This document shows, piece by piece, positions 11,076-22,330 of a stretch of 64,000 nt of DNA (the stretch's first letter is position 1; every line of letters starts with the position of its first letter). Position numbers and translations under genes: made by a program. The notes beneath the pieces are model-generated. The model was given only the letters and a program-made list of their open reading frames with translations, made no database searches and was not told where the DNA came from. The DNA comes from Brienomyrus brachyistius (Eukaryota > Chordata > Actinopteri > Osteoglossiformes > Mormyridae): NCBI RefSeq assembly GCF_023856365.1, contig NW_026042419.1:124001-188000 (forward strand). The letters run 5' to 3'.

Positions 11076-11440
11076 TATGCAAAGGTTTGGCACCCCTTGA
11101 CAAATAACATCTTTTCAATTACAAAAGCAACAATATCAGTTAATACAGTCTCTTTAGGAACTGGGGGAAAAATACACAATATTTTCAGCAAACATTGATG
11201 AATAGTTACTTTTTATGCCATAAATTGAACAAAATTACAAAATAAAAACATTATTATGGCACTCTGCAAAAGTTTGGGCACCCTACGTAATCAGTACTTA
11301 GTAACACCTCCTCTGCCAGATATCACAGCTTACAAGCGCTTCTTATAGCCAGCTGAAAGGCTTTCAGTTCTTGTACTTGGGATTTTCTCACATTCTTCCT
11401 TGCAAAAGGCTTCTAGTTCTGTAATATTCTAATATATCAA
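11075..11440 (-). mobile_element. Tc1/mariner-like transposon relic
   Basis: The phrases GCAAAGGTTTGGCACCCC and GCAAAAGTTTGGGCACCC are typical terminal or subterminal sequence of a fish Tc1/mariner family. On the minus strand, frames resembling the N-terminal part of its coding region appear (LEAFCKEECEKIPSTRTESL). Neither a complete terminal repeat pair nor a catalytic domain is present, so this is an internal scrap. Confidence 0.6.
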
Positions 11441-12066
11441 GGGCTGTATTGTCAAATAGGAGATCGGCAGCATTCTCCCACCTGAGAAAACTGTACTACA
11501 ATGCCCTTGATAGTGTGTAGAAACACACTCGTCAGCTCTAGTCCTCCTGTAACAACGCAAAAGGACTGGCAACCCTCAGGTATTTATGCGTGCGATTGTA
11601 TGATAAATTCACCCTGACAGTCTCACACTTCTCTTGGTACCAACAGGTCTCATGGAATATATAAAAGGCAACTGCAACAATTATACTCGGCACTAAACAT
11701 CGAGGCACGGAAATGCAGCAGAGCTTGTGTATTTCTCAGGATGCATTCTAGTAAAATGCCCGGAAAATGAGCTAAAGACATATTTCAAGGGGCACTATAT
11801 AAAACCGATGGAAATTTTACTGATTAAATAAAAGGAAAAGCATCGTTTGAAAAATCACAAATGTTTCTAAGATTCAATGCATCGCTTTTTGACCACATCA
11901 TAGCGATGAACACATCATTGTTCCTGACAATGTCCTAATACAGAAATAAAACTTTATGTTGGTAAACTCAAAAAGCCTTCAGCTGTCACACTGGCTAACG
12001 ATCTCAAACGATTATAAAGCAGCATTTTGAAAAGCGCTGTTTTAAAATAACAGATACAACACTTAC

Positions 12067-12355
12067 CTTGTCTTCTGGCCAAATGCTTTTCACGGCTTGG
12101 CACTCCAACGGTGCTGAAACGAAATTTGTATTTCCTCCTACCTCGTTGGCCCTTCAGTTCTTCTTTTCTCCCTTTGGATGTTTTTTTCCTTCTTCGTTGG
12201 ATATTGTTTTTTATTTTTGTTTGTTTTTTTTTACTTTGCATGTTTTTCCTTCTTCGGATATTATTTTTTTGGCTTATTTTTTTAGACGATGTTTTTTTCG
12301 TCTTCTTTAAAAATTGATTTTTTTCGTCTTCTTTAAATATTGTTTTTTTTTTCAT
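12067..12355 (-). CDS. Lysine-rich first exon, unknown gene
   Basis: On the minus strand an ATG at 12355 opens a 96-codon frame that runs to a strong splice-donor match (AAGACAAG then GTAAGTGTTG) at 12067/12066. The product is extremely Lys/Arg-rich (starting MKKKTIFKEDEKNQF and ending VGVPSREKHLARRQ). It contains loosely repeated units built on A-rich codons, and no known domain. A coherent promoter lies upstream at spacing typical of compact animal genes. Downstream exons were not found. If unspliced, the frame runs on to 11954 (133 residues). It could be a nuclear basic protein, a decayed gene whose A-rich repeats keep the frame open, or a retroposed promoter fragment. I do not recognise the family. 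Confidence 0.35.
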
Positions 12356-12444
12356 CCTTTTGATGTTGTTTTACGGAACAAGAGCCGTACAGTGCTACTC
12401 TATCAGGAGGTAGCGCCAACTGAACGCCTTGAAGCAGTACCCAG

Positions 12445-12552
12445 CTCTTTTATAGGGAGCGTCAACCCGAAGTCAAGTTCTAGAACGTTGCACTCACTTT
12501 TCATTGGTTTCCCAGCTATGCTGTCAGAATAATGTTTGCTGATTGGTCGAAA
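12445..12552 (-). promoter_or_regulatory. CCAAT / heat-shock-like / TATA promoter
   Basis: Reading the minus strand toward the lysine-rich exon, there is GACCAATCAGC at about 12548-12538, a second CCAAT (GAAACCAATGA) at about 12510-12500, AACGTTCTAGAACTT at about 12487-12473, and CTATAAAAGAG at about 12456-12446. The TTCTAGAA core matches two facing heat-shock-factor half sites. The ATG lies about 90 bp past the TATA box. Spacing and order resemble histone or hsp70 promoters. Activity is inference. Confidence 0.5.
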
Positions 12553-12559
12553 ATTTTAA

Positions 12560-13725
12560 AACGTACCCGAGTACTGTAAAAAAAACTCAAGATCTTGCTA
12601 CCCTACGGAGCACCCATAAGGTGATTTTTTTTATACGTTATATGCAGCTATTTGTAGCAGGCCGTAATTAGACTAATCCACCCTTTGTCAATAAAGCCAA
12701 CAAGAGAACAGGTTGCCCAAAGTTTGCTCAGGTACACGCCACAGCACAACCTTAAAAACACATCCAGCACAAATCACACTAGTGAATGACACAGCAAATC
12801 ACAGCAATAAAAAAGACCCCTATGGGCAATCCAGCACCCAGACTACAGGTGCCAAAAGGCCCAGCCTGCCTAATAATGAACCCAAAATATACATACAACA
12901 AAGAAAAAGACACAAACAAAAAATAAAATAAAACTAGCCAGCTGCTCCCACTAAACCCCGCTCCCGAGGCCACTAAGCCGGCTGGCTTGATAATACACGA
13001 TACAACCTCAGATAAAACATATTAAAGCAACACCAGGGAGGTTTACAACCTGATCCTTAAAATTATCGACCCGTAATTCCACCTTGAAAACCCCTAAAGA
13101 ACAGTAGTTTACCCCATGACTCACTGCCCCATTCAAACAAAAAAAAAACAGGTTTTTGGGGTAACCTTTAGGTCAGCTCTTCAAAACCAGGTATGAGGAC
13201 TCTTCAGCTAATCAGTCCTCTAATTAGAAATCTAATTAGGGAGTTGCAGCGAAAACCTGCATACACACCGGCCCTTTGCGGATAAGATTGTTCACCCCTG
13301 AAACAAGCAAACAGAAAGGCTGCTACACTGCAAATTCAATATGCCCGCCGATGCTCCACCAAATCTATCAGGACCCTGCCTGTCTTTCCCGTGCCTGCTC
13401 CTTTGCCAATATGCCCTACCATCGGAACATGCACAGCCATCTCGCCCCGGCTATGCCTCCAGTCCGAACTGCAGTTCCTATACCTGCCTATAATTGCCTG
13501 GCTACAATCCATCCCCCAAAATGAAATTGATGACCCAACGATCACAGCTAAGAATTCTATCCCCAAACCACTGGTCTTCCTCCCCAACCGAACGATCATT
13601 CACTGACCGTGGTAACTTATAAGGGTTGGTATGATGACCAGTGGTGGACCTCACCGAACGTTTAACTGGTCTCTACACCTCGGGGGGGACATAACCTCCT
13701 CCATTATACGAGGCCTACTTGTGGA
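12560..13725 (-). mobile_element. Probable 3' non-coding part of a Gypsy-like element
   Basis: This stretch lies downstream (minus strand) of a Gypsy-type integrase relic and has no good ORF. A segment at about 13021-13095 (GCAACACCAGGGAGGTTTAC, then ATCGACC, AATTCCACCTTGAAAA) is repeated directly at about 14348-14420. The pair is therefore about 1.33 kb apart on either side of the integrase piece. This may mark LTR-derived sequence, but clean TG...CA ends were not found. Confidence 0.4.
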
Positions 13726-13729
13726 TGCT

Positions 13730-14330
13730 CTATTGCGACCCCTCCCACCAGCCCTGTCCCCGTAAAATCACAGAGTCCTCATCCGATTCCATTTCTGTTG
13801 CCCCTGTGGGCAACCCAGACTCAGGAGACATTACCAGAACATCTTCCCCTGACATAACAACCCCCTGTGGTACTGGACGCAACTCTGTTCGGTGAACTTG
13901 ACGGACAACCCCGTCCCCCTCCATTGGAGTTGCAGAGTAAACTGCACCCTGATCTTGGGGACACCGAACTACCATATACAAACAGGCATCCCAATGATCC
14001 TGTATTTTACCTCGAACATGGTTCCGCAAACACACCAGCTGACCTTCATCAAACCCCTAATCATTAACCAACTCATTGTGTTTCCGATTTCGTGGTGTGG
14101 CTTGTTCCTCCAACTAAGCCTTCACATACTCTTGAAGCACCTGCAAACTTTCCTGATGGTTTTGTACCCATTCCTCCAAAGGTCCACCATACTGACTGAT
14201 CCCGGCAGGAGCCTGAAGATAGTGTATCGGTAATCGAGGCTCACAGCCAGACCTTAAATAAAAAGGCATCATCCAGTCATTTGGTGGGGTGTAGTATTGT
14301 AAGCTTCTCTGCTGGAGGAAGTGTGTGAAG
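13730..14330 (-). pseudogene. Ty3/Gypsy integrase C-terminal relic
   Basis: On the minus strand one frame contains LPIHYLQAPAGI with an upstream N-T-T-P-H motif, typical of the integrase region after the catalytic core. A second frame carries KIQDHWDACLYMVV and VRQVHRTELRPVP, matching the C-terminal beta-rich region that closes many vertebrate Gypsy polyproteins. At least one frame break and one in-frame stop separate them. The catalytic D,D,E residues lie outside what survives. This is a 5'-truncated, inactive copy. Confidence 0.7.
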
Positions 14331-14479
14331 CAAATTGTGCAAAAAAAATATTAAAGCAACACCAGGGAGGTTTACATCTAGATCCTTAAAATGATCGACC
14401 TGCAATTCCACCTTGAAAATCCAATTACCATATAAAGGATACAAGATGTAAAGATGACAAATGACATGGCACACATTTG

Positions 14480-15200
14480 TTGTTTAGACTGTTGTGTCAG
14501 GTTAATTGAAAGCTGAAGGATCTTAGTGTTTACTAGTCTAAGTAACAGAATGTCTAAACACTGTGCTTGCCTTTATGGGTTTTTAAGCAGAACATATAGG
14601 TATAGAAACATATTAACATTACGTTTCACGATTCACTGACTGGAGAATAGGAGAATATACACATCAATATTACTACTTAAGTTAACTAACCCTAATCCCA
14701 ACCCCTATTGGCACGGAGCCCGCCAGGGTTCAGGTGAGATATAAATCTGTAATCTGTATCAATGGTTTTGCTATCCATACCCACCCTATTAATGTTAGCT
14801 TCCCAGGGTTTCTTGTTAGACAAGCTCTGTGTCTCTCTATACCCCCATTTACTGCACGACTGATTGTCCATTTATAAAGAATCAAATAGGGTGAAGATGG
14901 TTTTAGTTTACAATTACTCTGGAAGGTGACCAGATTAAAAAAAACTAAATACCATGCCTACGTGTATGTAATCTCCATCACAGTCCCCATTTTCCCCATA
15001 ATCCTCGTTTTGATAGTGCCAATTTGTGTAATGTGAGTTTTTTTTTTTTTTTAAAAACTGTTATAGAAGAACATACTGGATGCCACATGTGTACAATTAC
15101 CCCTTTCTAATTAGTGGGGTCCGTTGTGTCAGCTACAGCCTTTACTAACATACACATAAGTATACAGTCTTACAGCACTTTTGTTTTCCTTTTGTATTTA
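14480..15200. other. No gene recognised
   Basis: AT-rich sequence with no recognisable protein or element. A poly-T run near 15,040 is the only simple repeat. Confidence 0.45.
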
Positions 15201-15214
15201 ATGGTTTTCCATTT

Positions 15215-15576
15215 AGGGGGCAGCATGGTGGTGCAGTGGTTAGCACTGTTGCCTCACACCTCTAGGGCCCGGGTTCGAGTCTCCACCTGGGTCACATGTG
15301 TGTGGAGTTTGCATGTTCTACCCATGTCATCGTGGGGTTTCCTCCGGGTACTCTGGTTTCCCCCACAGTCCAAAAACATGCTGAGGCTAATTGGAGTTGC
15401 TAAATTGCCCATAGGAGTGTATGCGTGAGTGAATAGTGTGTGAGTGTGCCCTGCGATGGGCTGGCCCGCCATCCTGAGTTGTTCCCTGTCTCGTGCCCAT
15501 TGCTTCCGGGATAGGCTCCAGACCCCCCGCGATCCAGTAGGATAAGCGGTTTGGAAAATGGATGGATGGATGGACA
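15215..15576 (+). mobile_element. V-SINE-type SINE, complete
   Basis: The 5' part has a tRNA-like start (GTGGTGCAGTGGTTAGCAC) and B-box-like GGTTCGAGTCTCCACC. A conserved central part follows (TGTGGAGTTTGCATGTTC, then GGTTTCCTCCGGGTACTC), as in HE1/DANA V-SINEs. The 3' end is GGATAAGCGGTTTGGAAAAT followed by GGAT repeats. An 11-bp direct repeat GTTTTCCATTT flanks the element at 15204-15214 and 15577-15587, which shows LINE-type target-primed insertion. Confidence 0.92.
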
Positions 15577-15639
15577 GTTTTCCATTTGAGGAATTAGCAA
15601 AAAACTGCAGTGCATGATGGGTAGGATCTAAAGGCTGCC

Positions 15640-15850
15640 TAACGCCCTTAATTTGTTTGCAATTTCGCCAGGTAGGCTACCTTCTTTAAACTGCGTTTTG
15701 CTAGACTACACATTTCGAGATGTTTTATTGTAGTCTTGGTAAATATATATATATAGTTTAGCCTAACCCAGCCACTTAAGGGAGCAAGCCAGCTCAGGTA
15801 GGTGCCAGTCCCAAGCCCGGATTAATGGAGAGGGTTGGCGTCAAGAAATA
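15640..15850 (-). repeat. Dispersed repeat, inverted partner of 1.44-1.69 kb
   Basis: Reverse-complement copy of the segment near 1440-1690, sharing the TACCTTCTTTAAACTGCGTT and AGCCCGGATTAATGG words, with a TATATATA expansion in the centre. It begins soon after the SINE. Confidence 0.6.
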
Positions 15851-16419
15851 AAGAGAAATAAAGACAACTAATACTCCTAGTTTGCGAGATCTGACTGCAA
15901 TGGCAGCACTGCTACAAGGGTGTGGATAAATCTATACAAATATCACCTGCATGCACATTACTTCTTTTACAATAACCAACTCCTGATCCATACTGTTAGT
16001 CGTGAAAAAAAAAACTATCGTGTACATAGAGGCCCTGTGTAAAAAGATAACTGCCAAGGAAAAGATCAAAAACATTTATTTCAAGGATACAAAGTTTTTA
16101 TGGTCATGTACAGTGTACAGTGCAATTCTTATTTGATTAACTTGAATGTCTCCACAGACTAGACGATTAAACAAATAAAGCAGCGCAACATTACAATAAC
16201 TAATAACAAATAAACAAAGCTCACGAGTACTATTACAGTATTTATATCATTTATTTAAACTTAATTTTACCAGGTAAATTAACTACAAAGCAGTTACCAC
16301 TGCTTTACCTGCTTCTCGGGAGAAATAGCAGATATACGTCATGTATGTGACTAAATTCTTAAGCCAATAAGGGCAAAGTTGTGTCGTAATGGAGGCGGAT
16401 CCAGTTTGTGCAGCCGGTT
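15851..16419. other. No gene recognised
   Basis: Noncoding, moderately AT-rich sequence preceding the tandem duplication. Nothing recognisable was found. Confidence 0.45.
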
Positions 16420-16991
16420 AAAGACACTACGGGCATGTAAATGGAGAACGAAATTATAGTTATACCGAATCTCCTACACACAATACCAAGGTTACCAACT
16501 TTGGTCAGCTGACCGGAGTGAGACGTTCAATTCCCGTAAGATTTCTTTGCGCCAGCCTGAGAGTCTGAAAACACGTCACACCAGATGCATGAGAGATGGA
16601 AACCTGGGATATTCAGTCGAATCAGATCAAATATGATGCTAAGTTAGTACTAAGTTAAAATATGTTCCGGACTTGTAACATGCACCCATGATTTGGAACA
16701 GTCAGCAGGCTGTCTCTGGCCACGCCCCCTACACTCGGTCCGGCCCCTGGCTTTTCCTGAATTCTGATTCCTTTAGATAAACATTGACTTCATTGATATT
16801 GTTATTGATTTATCGACAGACCATCATACGTTTTAGACGTTATAATAACAACACTCTATTGATCCCCAAAGAGAGAAATTCTCTCCTTGCCTGCCCCCTC
16901 TTACTGTCCATGATACACAAGCACATATGTAGAAAAACGTCAGCTTGGAAGCCAAGGCTGGACTTAACCTACTCCTTAGGGTTCAACTGGA

Positions 16992-17105
16992 AACTGCCCC
17001 ATGGCCGAGCGGTCTAAAGCCTCCTGCGCAGCGAAAATGGCCTTTCAAAGTAAGGGGTATTCTGTTCTCCGAAGTAAGGCGTGGGTTCGAATCCAACTTC
17101 CGACA
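16992..17105 (+). tRNA. tRNA-Leu-like sequence, probable pseudogene (copy 1)
   Basis: An A-box match (ATGGCCGAGCGGTCTAA) and a perfect B-box (GTGGGTTCGAATCC) lie at spacing that suits a class II tRNA-Leu with a long variable arm and an intron. The 3' end TTCCGACA resembles a leucine acceptor end, but the 5' side (ACTGCCCC) does not pair with it. The anticodon stem is unclear. It is therefore probably a tRNA pseudogene that retains internal Pol III promoter elements. Confidence 0.55.
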
Positions 17106-17772
17106 AAAGTTCTTCAATCGCTACAGCAGAATTTGAGCCACTGATCGGCTTTAATTGCTTTGTTTTATTTTTGCGTTTCAGGCAAAACTACATAACACTT
17201 AAAGACACTACGGGCATGTAAATGGAGAACGAAATTATAGTTATACCGAATCTCCTACACACAATACCAAGGTTACCAACTTTGGTCAGCTGACCGGAGT
17301 GAGACGTTCAATTCCCGTAAGATTTCTTTGCGCCAGCCTGAGAGTCTGAAAACACGTCACACCAGATGCATGAGAGATGGAAACCTGGGATATTCAGTCG
17401 AATCAGATCAAATATGATGCTAAGTTAGTACTAAGTTAAAATATGTTCCGGACTTGTAACATGCACCCATGATTTGGAACAGTCAGCAGGCTGTCTCTGG
17501 CCACGCCCCCTACACTCGGTCCGGCCCCTGGCTTTTCCTGAATTCTGATTCCTTTAGATAAACATTGACTTCATTGATATTGTTATTGATTTATCGACAG
17601 ACCATCATACGTTTTAGACGTTATAATAACAACACTCTATTGATCCCCAAAGAGAGAAATTCTCTCCTTGCCTGCCCCCTCTTACTGTCCATGATACACA
17701 AGCACATATGTAGAAAAACGTCAGCTTGGAAGCCAAGGCTGGACTTAACCTACTCCTTAGGGTTCAACTGGA

Positions 17773-17886
17773 AACTGCCCCATGGCCGAGCGGTCTAAAG
17801 CCTCCTGCGCAGCGAAAATGGCCTTTCAAAGTAAGGGGTATTCTGTTCTCCGAAGTAAGGCATGGGTTCGAATCCAACTTCCGACA
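17773..17886 (+). tRNA. tRNA-Leu-like sequence, probable pseudogene (copy 2)
   Basis: Duplicate of the copy at 16,992 within the 781-bp tandem repeat. It differs by one noticed base just before the B box (GGCATGGGTTCGAATCC). The same unpaired acceptor stem argues against a functional tRNA. Confidence 0.5.
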
Positions 17887-18418
17887 AAAGTTCTTCAATC
17901 GCTACAGCAGAATTTGAGCCACTGATCGGCTTTAATTGCTTTGTTTTATTTTTGCGTTTCAGGCAAAACTACATAACACTTAAGAGGTGCAGGATGATCT
18001 GTCTTGCTCTCGCGAGGTTTTTGTACGACGTGACATGGTGACATAATGCAGCGGACGATAAAAATCTAACCACAATGCATTGCGTCAGGACCAGAATGTA
18101 TTGCTTTAAGCCAGCGCTGTATGTGGGTACATGAAGTGGAAAGCACCCAATAACAAACATAACATTTAAAAAAAATCTACAAACTAGTGGGAATATAAAA
18201 TAAAATAAATGTGTCTGGGCAAATTGGTAAGTTAAATTAAATCGTTTTAAGCAGTGTTAAGCAGTGTGTGGTTTTAAACACGAGTAGCATGTACCGTGTT
18301 GACGGCGCATGAACGTATCTTGGCAGCACATGTAAAACTTAGATTTGCAAGCGGGATGTGAAACAGCATTTAGGTGTTTAAAACAGCAATAGAGTGCCTG
18401 TTTGTTCACGCAGTTACA

Positions 18419-20471
18419 ATGTTTAGTTGTTATTTCTGTGGAACATCAGTGCAAACCCTTAGGGAACATGTTTTACATGTCAAACTTCACCGTCATGAAC
18501 CACGATGCGTGTTCAAGTGTGGCGCTACAGATTGCCACAATACGTTTCGTTCATATGGGGAATTTAAGGCTCATTTTTACCGTAAACATAACACAGATTC
18601 ATATATTGATACTACAAATGCCCTTACGGTGTTTACGTGTAATATGTCTATGTGCCAGCGCCAATGTCGCGATGTCAGATCACTAACAGCTCACTTAAAG
18701 GAACATATAGCCGAAGGACGTGTTGTGACATGTCCGGTGACAGGATGCGACCATACGTTCACTGTGAGATCGTCGTTTACAGCCTACATGTCCAGGAAAC
18801 ACAGACAATGTTCTGTGGACAGTATAAGAGATCTTTATAAGGAGACAGTTTCTCAGTTTCTTGAAACTGAACCGTTAGTTACAGGCCCTACAGAGAGATT
18901 TAGTGAGACTGATGAAGGTGAAGTCCATCTTACAGAAAATTTCAGTGACCTTTTTCTTAGAAATATTTCTCTTTTCTACTTGAAATTACATGGGCAGTTT
19001 CTTCTGCCAGCATCAACTATACAAAATATTATTGAAGAGATGCTAAGCATACATGAACTAGGACAGACATATACTTTGAATAAATTAAGTGCATTCCTGA
19101 AAAGTGACTTAACTGAATTAACAGATGAGGTTATTGGTAGTATATGTGATGTTGTGAAGGAATCTGACCTTTTCACCATTAGTCATGAAGGACCAATGAG
19201 AACCAATTTTTAAAGAACTAGGGCTTTTAAACAGATGTTTAGATACACAGAACCTGTAAAGTTGTACTTAGGAAGGGATGAAACAAGGTCACAGAGGTTT
19301 GCCTACTATGTTCCATTGAAAGACACTTTGAGACATTTACTGGAGTCAGACTTATGGCAGAATTGTGCTGCACAGGGTACATACGTACCATACACTGATG
19401 TGCTTTGTGATGTCAGTGATGGTCAGGTATATAAAAACAATGAGTTCTTTTCTCAAAACCCATCATGTCTAAAACTAATTCTATATCAAGATTCTTTTGA
19501 GGCGGTGAACCCATTAGGTTCAGCAAAAAGCAGCACAAAGTAGTAGCTGTATATTTGTCTCTGGCTAATTTACCACCTCATCAAGTACAGACCACATGTC
19601 ACTTGTAATGCTGTGTCAGGAAAAAGACTTCAAACACTTTGGCCATGACAAAGTTTTCTCAAGGCTCATTGCAGACTTAAAAGACCTGGAAGACAATGGA
19701 ATAACGGTGGCAGAGGAAAAAGTTAAAGGGACTGTTTTGTGCATTGCAGGGGACAATTTGGGGTCTCATAATATCGGTGGATTTACAGAAAATTTTTGTT
19801 TTTCTGAATATTTCTGCAGGTATTGCCGAACAACCCGAACAGATTTTCAAACAGATCCAAATGCATTTTACAGTCTGAGGAACAACAAAACGTTGAAGGT
19901 ATAATATCTGAGTTTTAATTCATTGAATTACTTCGATGTTTGTATGCCTGGCCTGCCACCTTGTTTAGGCCATGACATTTTTGAGGGTATCCTTTCCTAT
20001 GATTTAGCCCTTTACCTGAAGTACTTCATCAAGCAGAAAAAGTGGTTCACTTATTCAATTCTGAATAGACGCATTAAGAAATTTAAGTACAGTGGCTCTG
20101 ATGTGTTGAGTAAGCCATGTGCAGTAAACTCCAATGGAGTAAAGCTTTATGGTCAGGCTGTTCAGAACTGGAATTTTCTAAGACTTCTTCCTGTGATCAT
20201 GTGTGACAAGGTGAAAGAGCCCACAGATGATGATTGGCAGTTGACCCTTCAGCTAAAAGACATTGTGGAGCTGATTTGTGCACAGAAAATTTTATTGCCA
20301 GAGGTTGCATACCTTGACGTTCTTATCCAAGAATATCTTGCTTGTAGATTTTCTTTCTTTCCAGGACATAGGTTAAAGCCTAAGCATCACTACTTGCGAC
20401 ACTACCCTGCACTGATTTTAAAGTTTGGTCCTTTGATCAGGTTGTGGACAATGCGATTTGAAAGTAAATAA
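18419..20471 (+). pseudogene. Zinc-finger DDE-type transposase pseudogene
   Basis: An ATG at 18419 opens four C2H2-like fingers within about 140 residues (CYFCGTSVQTLREHVLHVKL; CGATDCHNTF...HFYRKH; CNMSMCQRQ...HLKEH; CPVTGCDHTF...MSRKH). The fourth has Tyr in place of its first His. A transposase-like body follows: FRYTEPVKLYLG, VLCIAGDNLGSHNIGGF, CRYCR, CMPGLPPCLGHDIFEG, and KPKHHYLRHYPALILKFGPL before WTMRFESK. A TAA at 19211-19213 interrupts an otherwise continuous frame. The frame shifts near 19,510 and 19,600, and sequence is missing between about 19,900 and 19,920. The family recurs in fish and invertebrate genomes. I suspect an animal CACTA/EnSpm-related transposon, but the class is uncertain. 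The copy is inactive. Confidence 0.75.
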
Positions 20472-20754
20472 GGCACCATGGCAACAACAGTCAGAACAGC
20501 ATCCAGTTCACAGCTAGTTTTAAAAATTGCTTTAACGCAGAGTGATTACAGGAAATAGGTGTACTGCTTAATATTAATTAAATTATTAAAATGTGCTAAT
20601 AATAGACATATTTGTCAGTCAGACATTGTGCTTTTTAAAGAGCAGAAGGGATACATTAAATTACGATTATATTGTCCTTACTGTATATATTTTTACATTT
20701 TTCCCCTCAATGATATAAATATTTTCCCCCCTGACATATAATCAGTGTAAGCAC

Positions 20755-21625
20755 ACAAACACATTGGCCGGTTATCCTATTCATTCAGTTCCACGGACAG
20801 TGACCTGTGTTACTGTGCTGTGACATCTGGTTCCTTCATTGGCTCTGTATATTTCTATAAATGACTAAATGGCTCTGTTGTAGAAATTTCCAGCCAGAGA
20901 CTTGGTTCCTATATAACGAGAAGATTTTATTTTTACTCGGACTGAGAAGCTACAGAAAATCATCTCTGCATGTGATCTCCCCTTTACTGCTCAAGCAGAG
21001 CACACGCACATCAGCAAGTGTCAAGGCAGCAAGTGCATACAAACAACTTCTCAGGGCCTTCAGGAAGAGTCAGACTGCGGTGTCATTCAGAGATACCATT
21101 GTCTAAGACTTGCACTAAAACATTCTATGCACTTGGGCATATTTAAACAAAGTAGTATGGTACCTATGTCAGAATCCATCCCTGCCTTGTCCTGTTCACA
21201 TGTCACTGGCCATCCTATTCTCTCCTCTGTCTTGTACCCCTTAGCCCATAGTGTGTTTGCCTGCTCATCGGGCCACCATGTGGCTTAACGGGCCAAGTGG
21301 TTGGCCACCGTGCCTGACTCCCCTTTTGATTGTGGGTTTTGAGGATATCAGTGGGTCTGTGTTTTCATGATTGTCCCCCAGGCCACCATGCAGCTCAGCC
21401 CTTGATTCCAACTACAGTAGCAATCAGGTGGTTCTCGGTCTACTAGGACTGTATAACAGGATTCTTCACCCATTCTATCTTTACTCCTTCAGCCGCATAC
21501 ATGAGTCAGACCTATAGGTTATTCAAATTCCGTCCTGCCAAATTTACTGGACAGGAAGTGGACACTGCAAATGAATGTGTGAATACGCCAATACCTACAT
21601 CTTTACAAGTTACATTAAGGGGTTT
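20755..21625 (-). repeat. Retroelement-associated dispersed repeat, copy 1
   Basis: Reverse complement of sequence at about 39,400-40,035 and related to 24,120-24,480. Shared words include GGCTCTGTTGTAGAAATTTC, CAGAGACTTGGTTCC-type junctions, and CTGCAAATGAATGTGTGAAT. The other copies lie beside gag- or integrase-like relics, so this may be LTR or flanking sequence of the same retroelement. No ORF of note is present. Confidence 0.6.
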
Positions 21626-21629
21626 GGTA

Positions 21630-22330
21630 CAGTAAATGGCTGTGAGGTGGGATTTCTTCTTGATGTCTGTTTGTAGCCCGTCCACCAGCAGCTGCTGCTG
21701 TATTTATCACACCAAGCAGGGAAAGTATATTGCTAAATTTTCCTTAGTTCAATTACGCTTGATTAAGCTAATTAAGCCGGCTATGTTATTTACATTCAGA
21801 AGGATGCCGCCATATTGGGTTATACACAGATGCCACGATAGCTCACACTCACATTCCCTCTTCATTATTTTTCTAAACACACTCTATCCTGCCTTGTCAC
21901 CTGCAACAAGATCTCACTCCCTGTAGCAATAAAAGTCTTTCTTATGATTGAGCAGATTTCTGCTTCTCTCCTAACCATGGGCATCCAAAGTAAGATGAAG
22001 CAAAATGTTAGGAAATTTGATAACACATGGTTACTCTTTTGGTAACAGTGACTTTGGTTTTATTTTGATAGATGTAAACTACATAATATGGTCTTAACCT
22101 TGTTTTCTGTCCTAAAAGCAAACTTTTATGTTACAGGAGAAAAGTGCACAGCTGCTTGGATCAACCCCAGCTAATCAGCGCATATGGGAATCTTTTCAAA
22201 ATACCATGTGAGTCTTATGCAATTTACCCAATTAATATAAGCTCTTTAGATGACGCTTAAATAATCAATTCCCATCAACTTAGTGTCAAAACACAAACTC
22301 AGTGGCAAAAAAGTGAAGGGCAACAGACTA
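21630..22330. other. Mostly unassigned; one exon-like segment
   Basis: The only suggestive item is at about 22,137-22,208. After TTATGTTACAG, an open segment (EKSAQLLGSTPANQRIWESF) ends at a GTGAGT donor. Its product is not recognised, and it could belong to one of the nearby transposon pseudogenes. Confidence 0.3.

Larger units (their letters stand above)
16420..17981 (+). repeat. 781-bp near-identical tandem duplication
   Basis: Two adjacent copies start with AAAGACACTACGGGCATGTA at about 16421 and 17202 and end with GGCAAAACTACATAACACTT. I noticed only one base difference (GGCGTGGG at about 17080 versus GGCATGGG at about 17861). Each contains a tRNA-Leu-like sequence close to its 3' end. 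The duplication is recent, or recently homogenised, compared with the decayed elements around it. Confidence 0.93.

Noticed and set aside
11870..11935. Hairpin CATCGCT...AGCGATG with nearby GATGA-like words, considered as a snoRNA
   Set aside because: No proper C and D boxes or H/ACA boxes at correct spacing; the stem is only 7 bp plus a bulged 5 bp.
12445..12552. A replication-dependent histone gene behind the CCAAT/TATA promoter
   Set aside because: The encoded frame is not a histone and no histone 3' stem-loop was found downstream.
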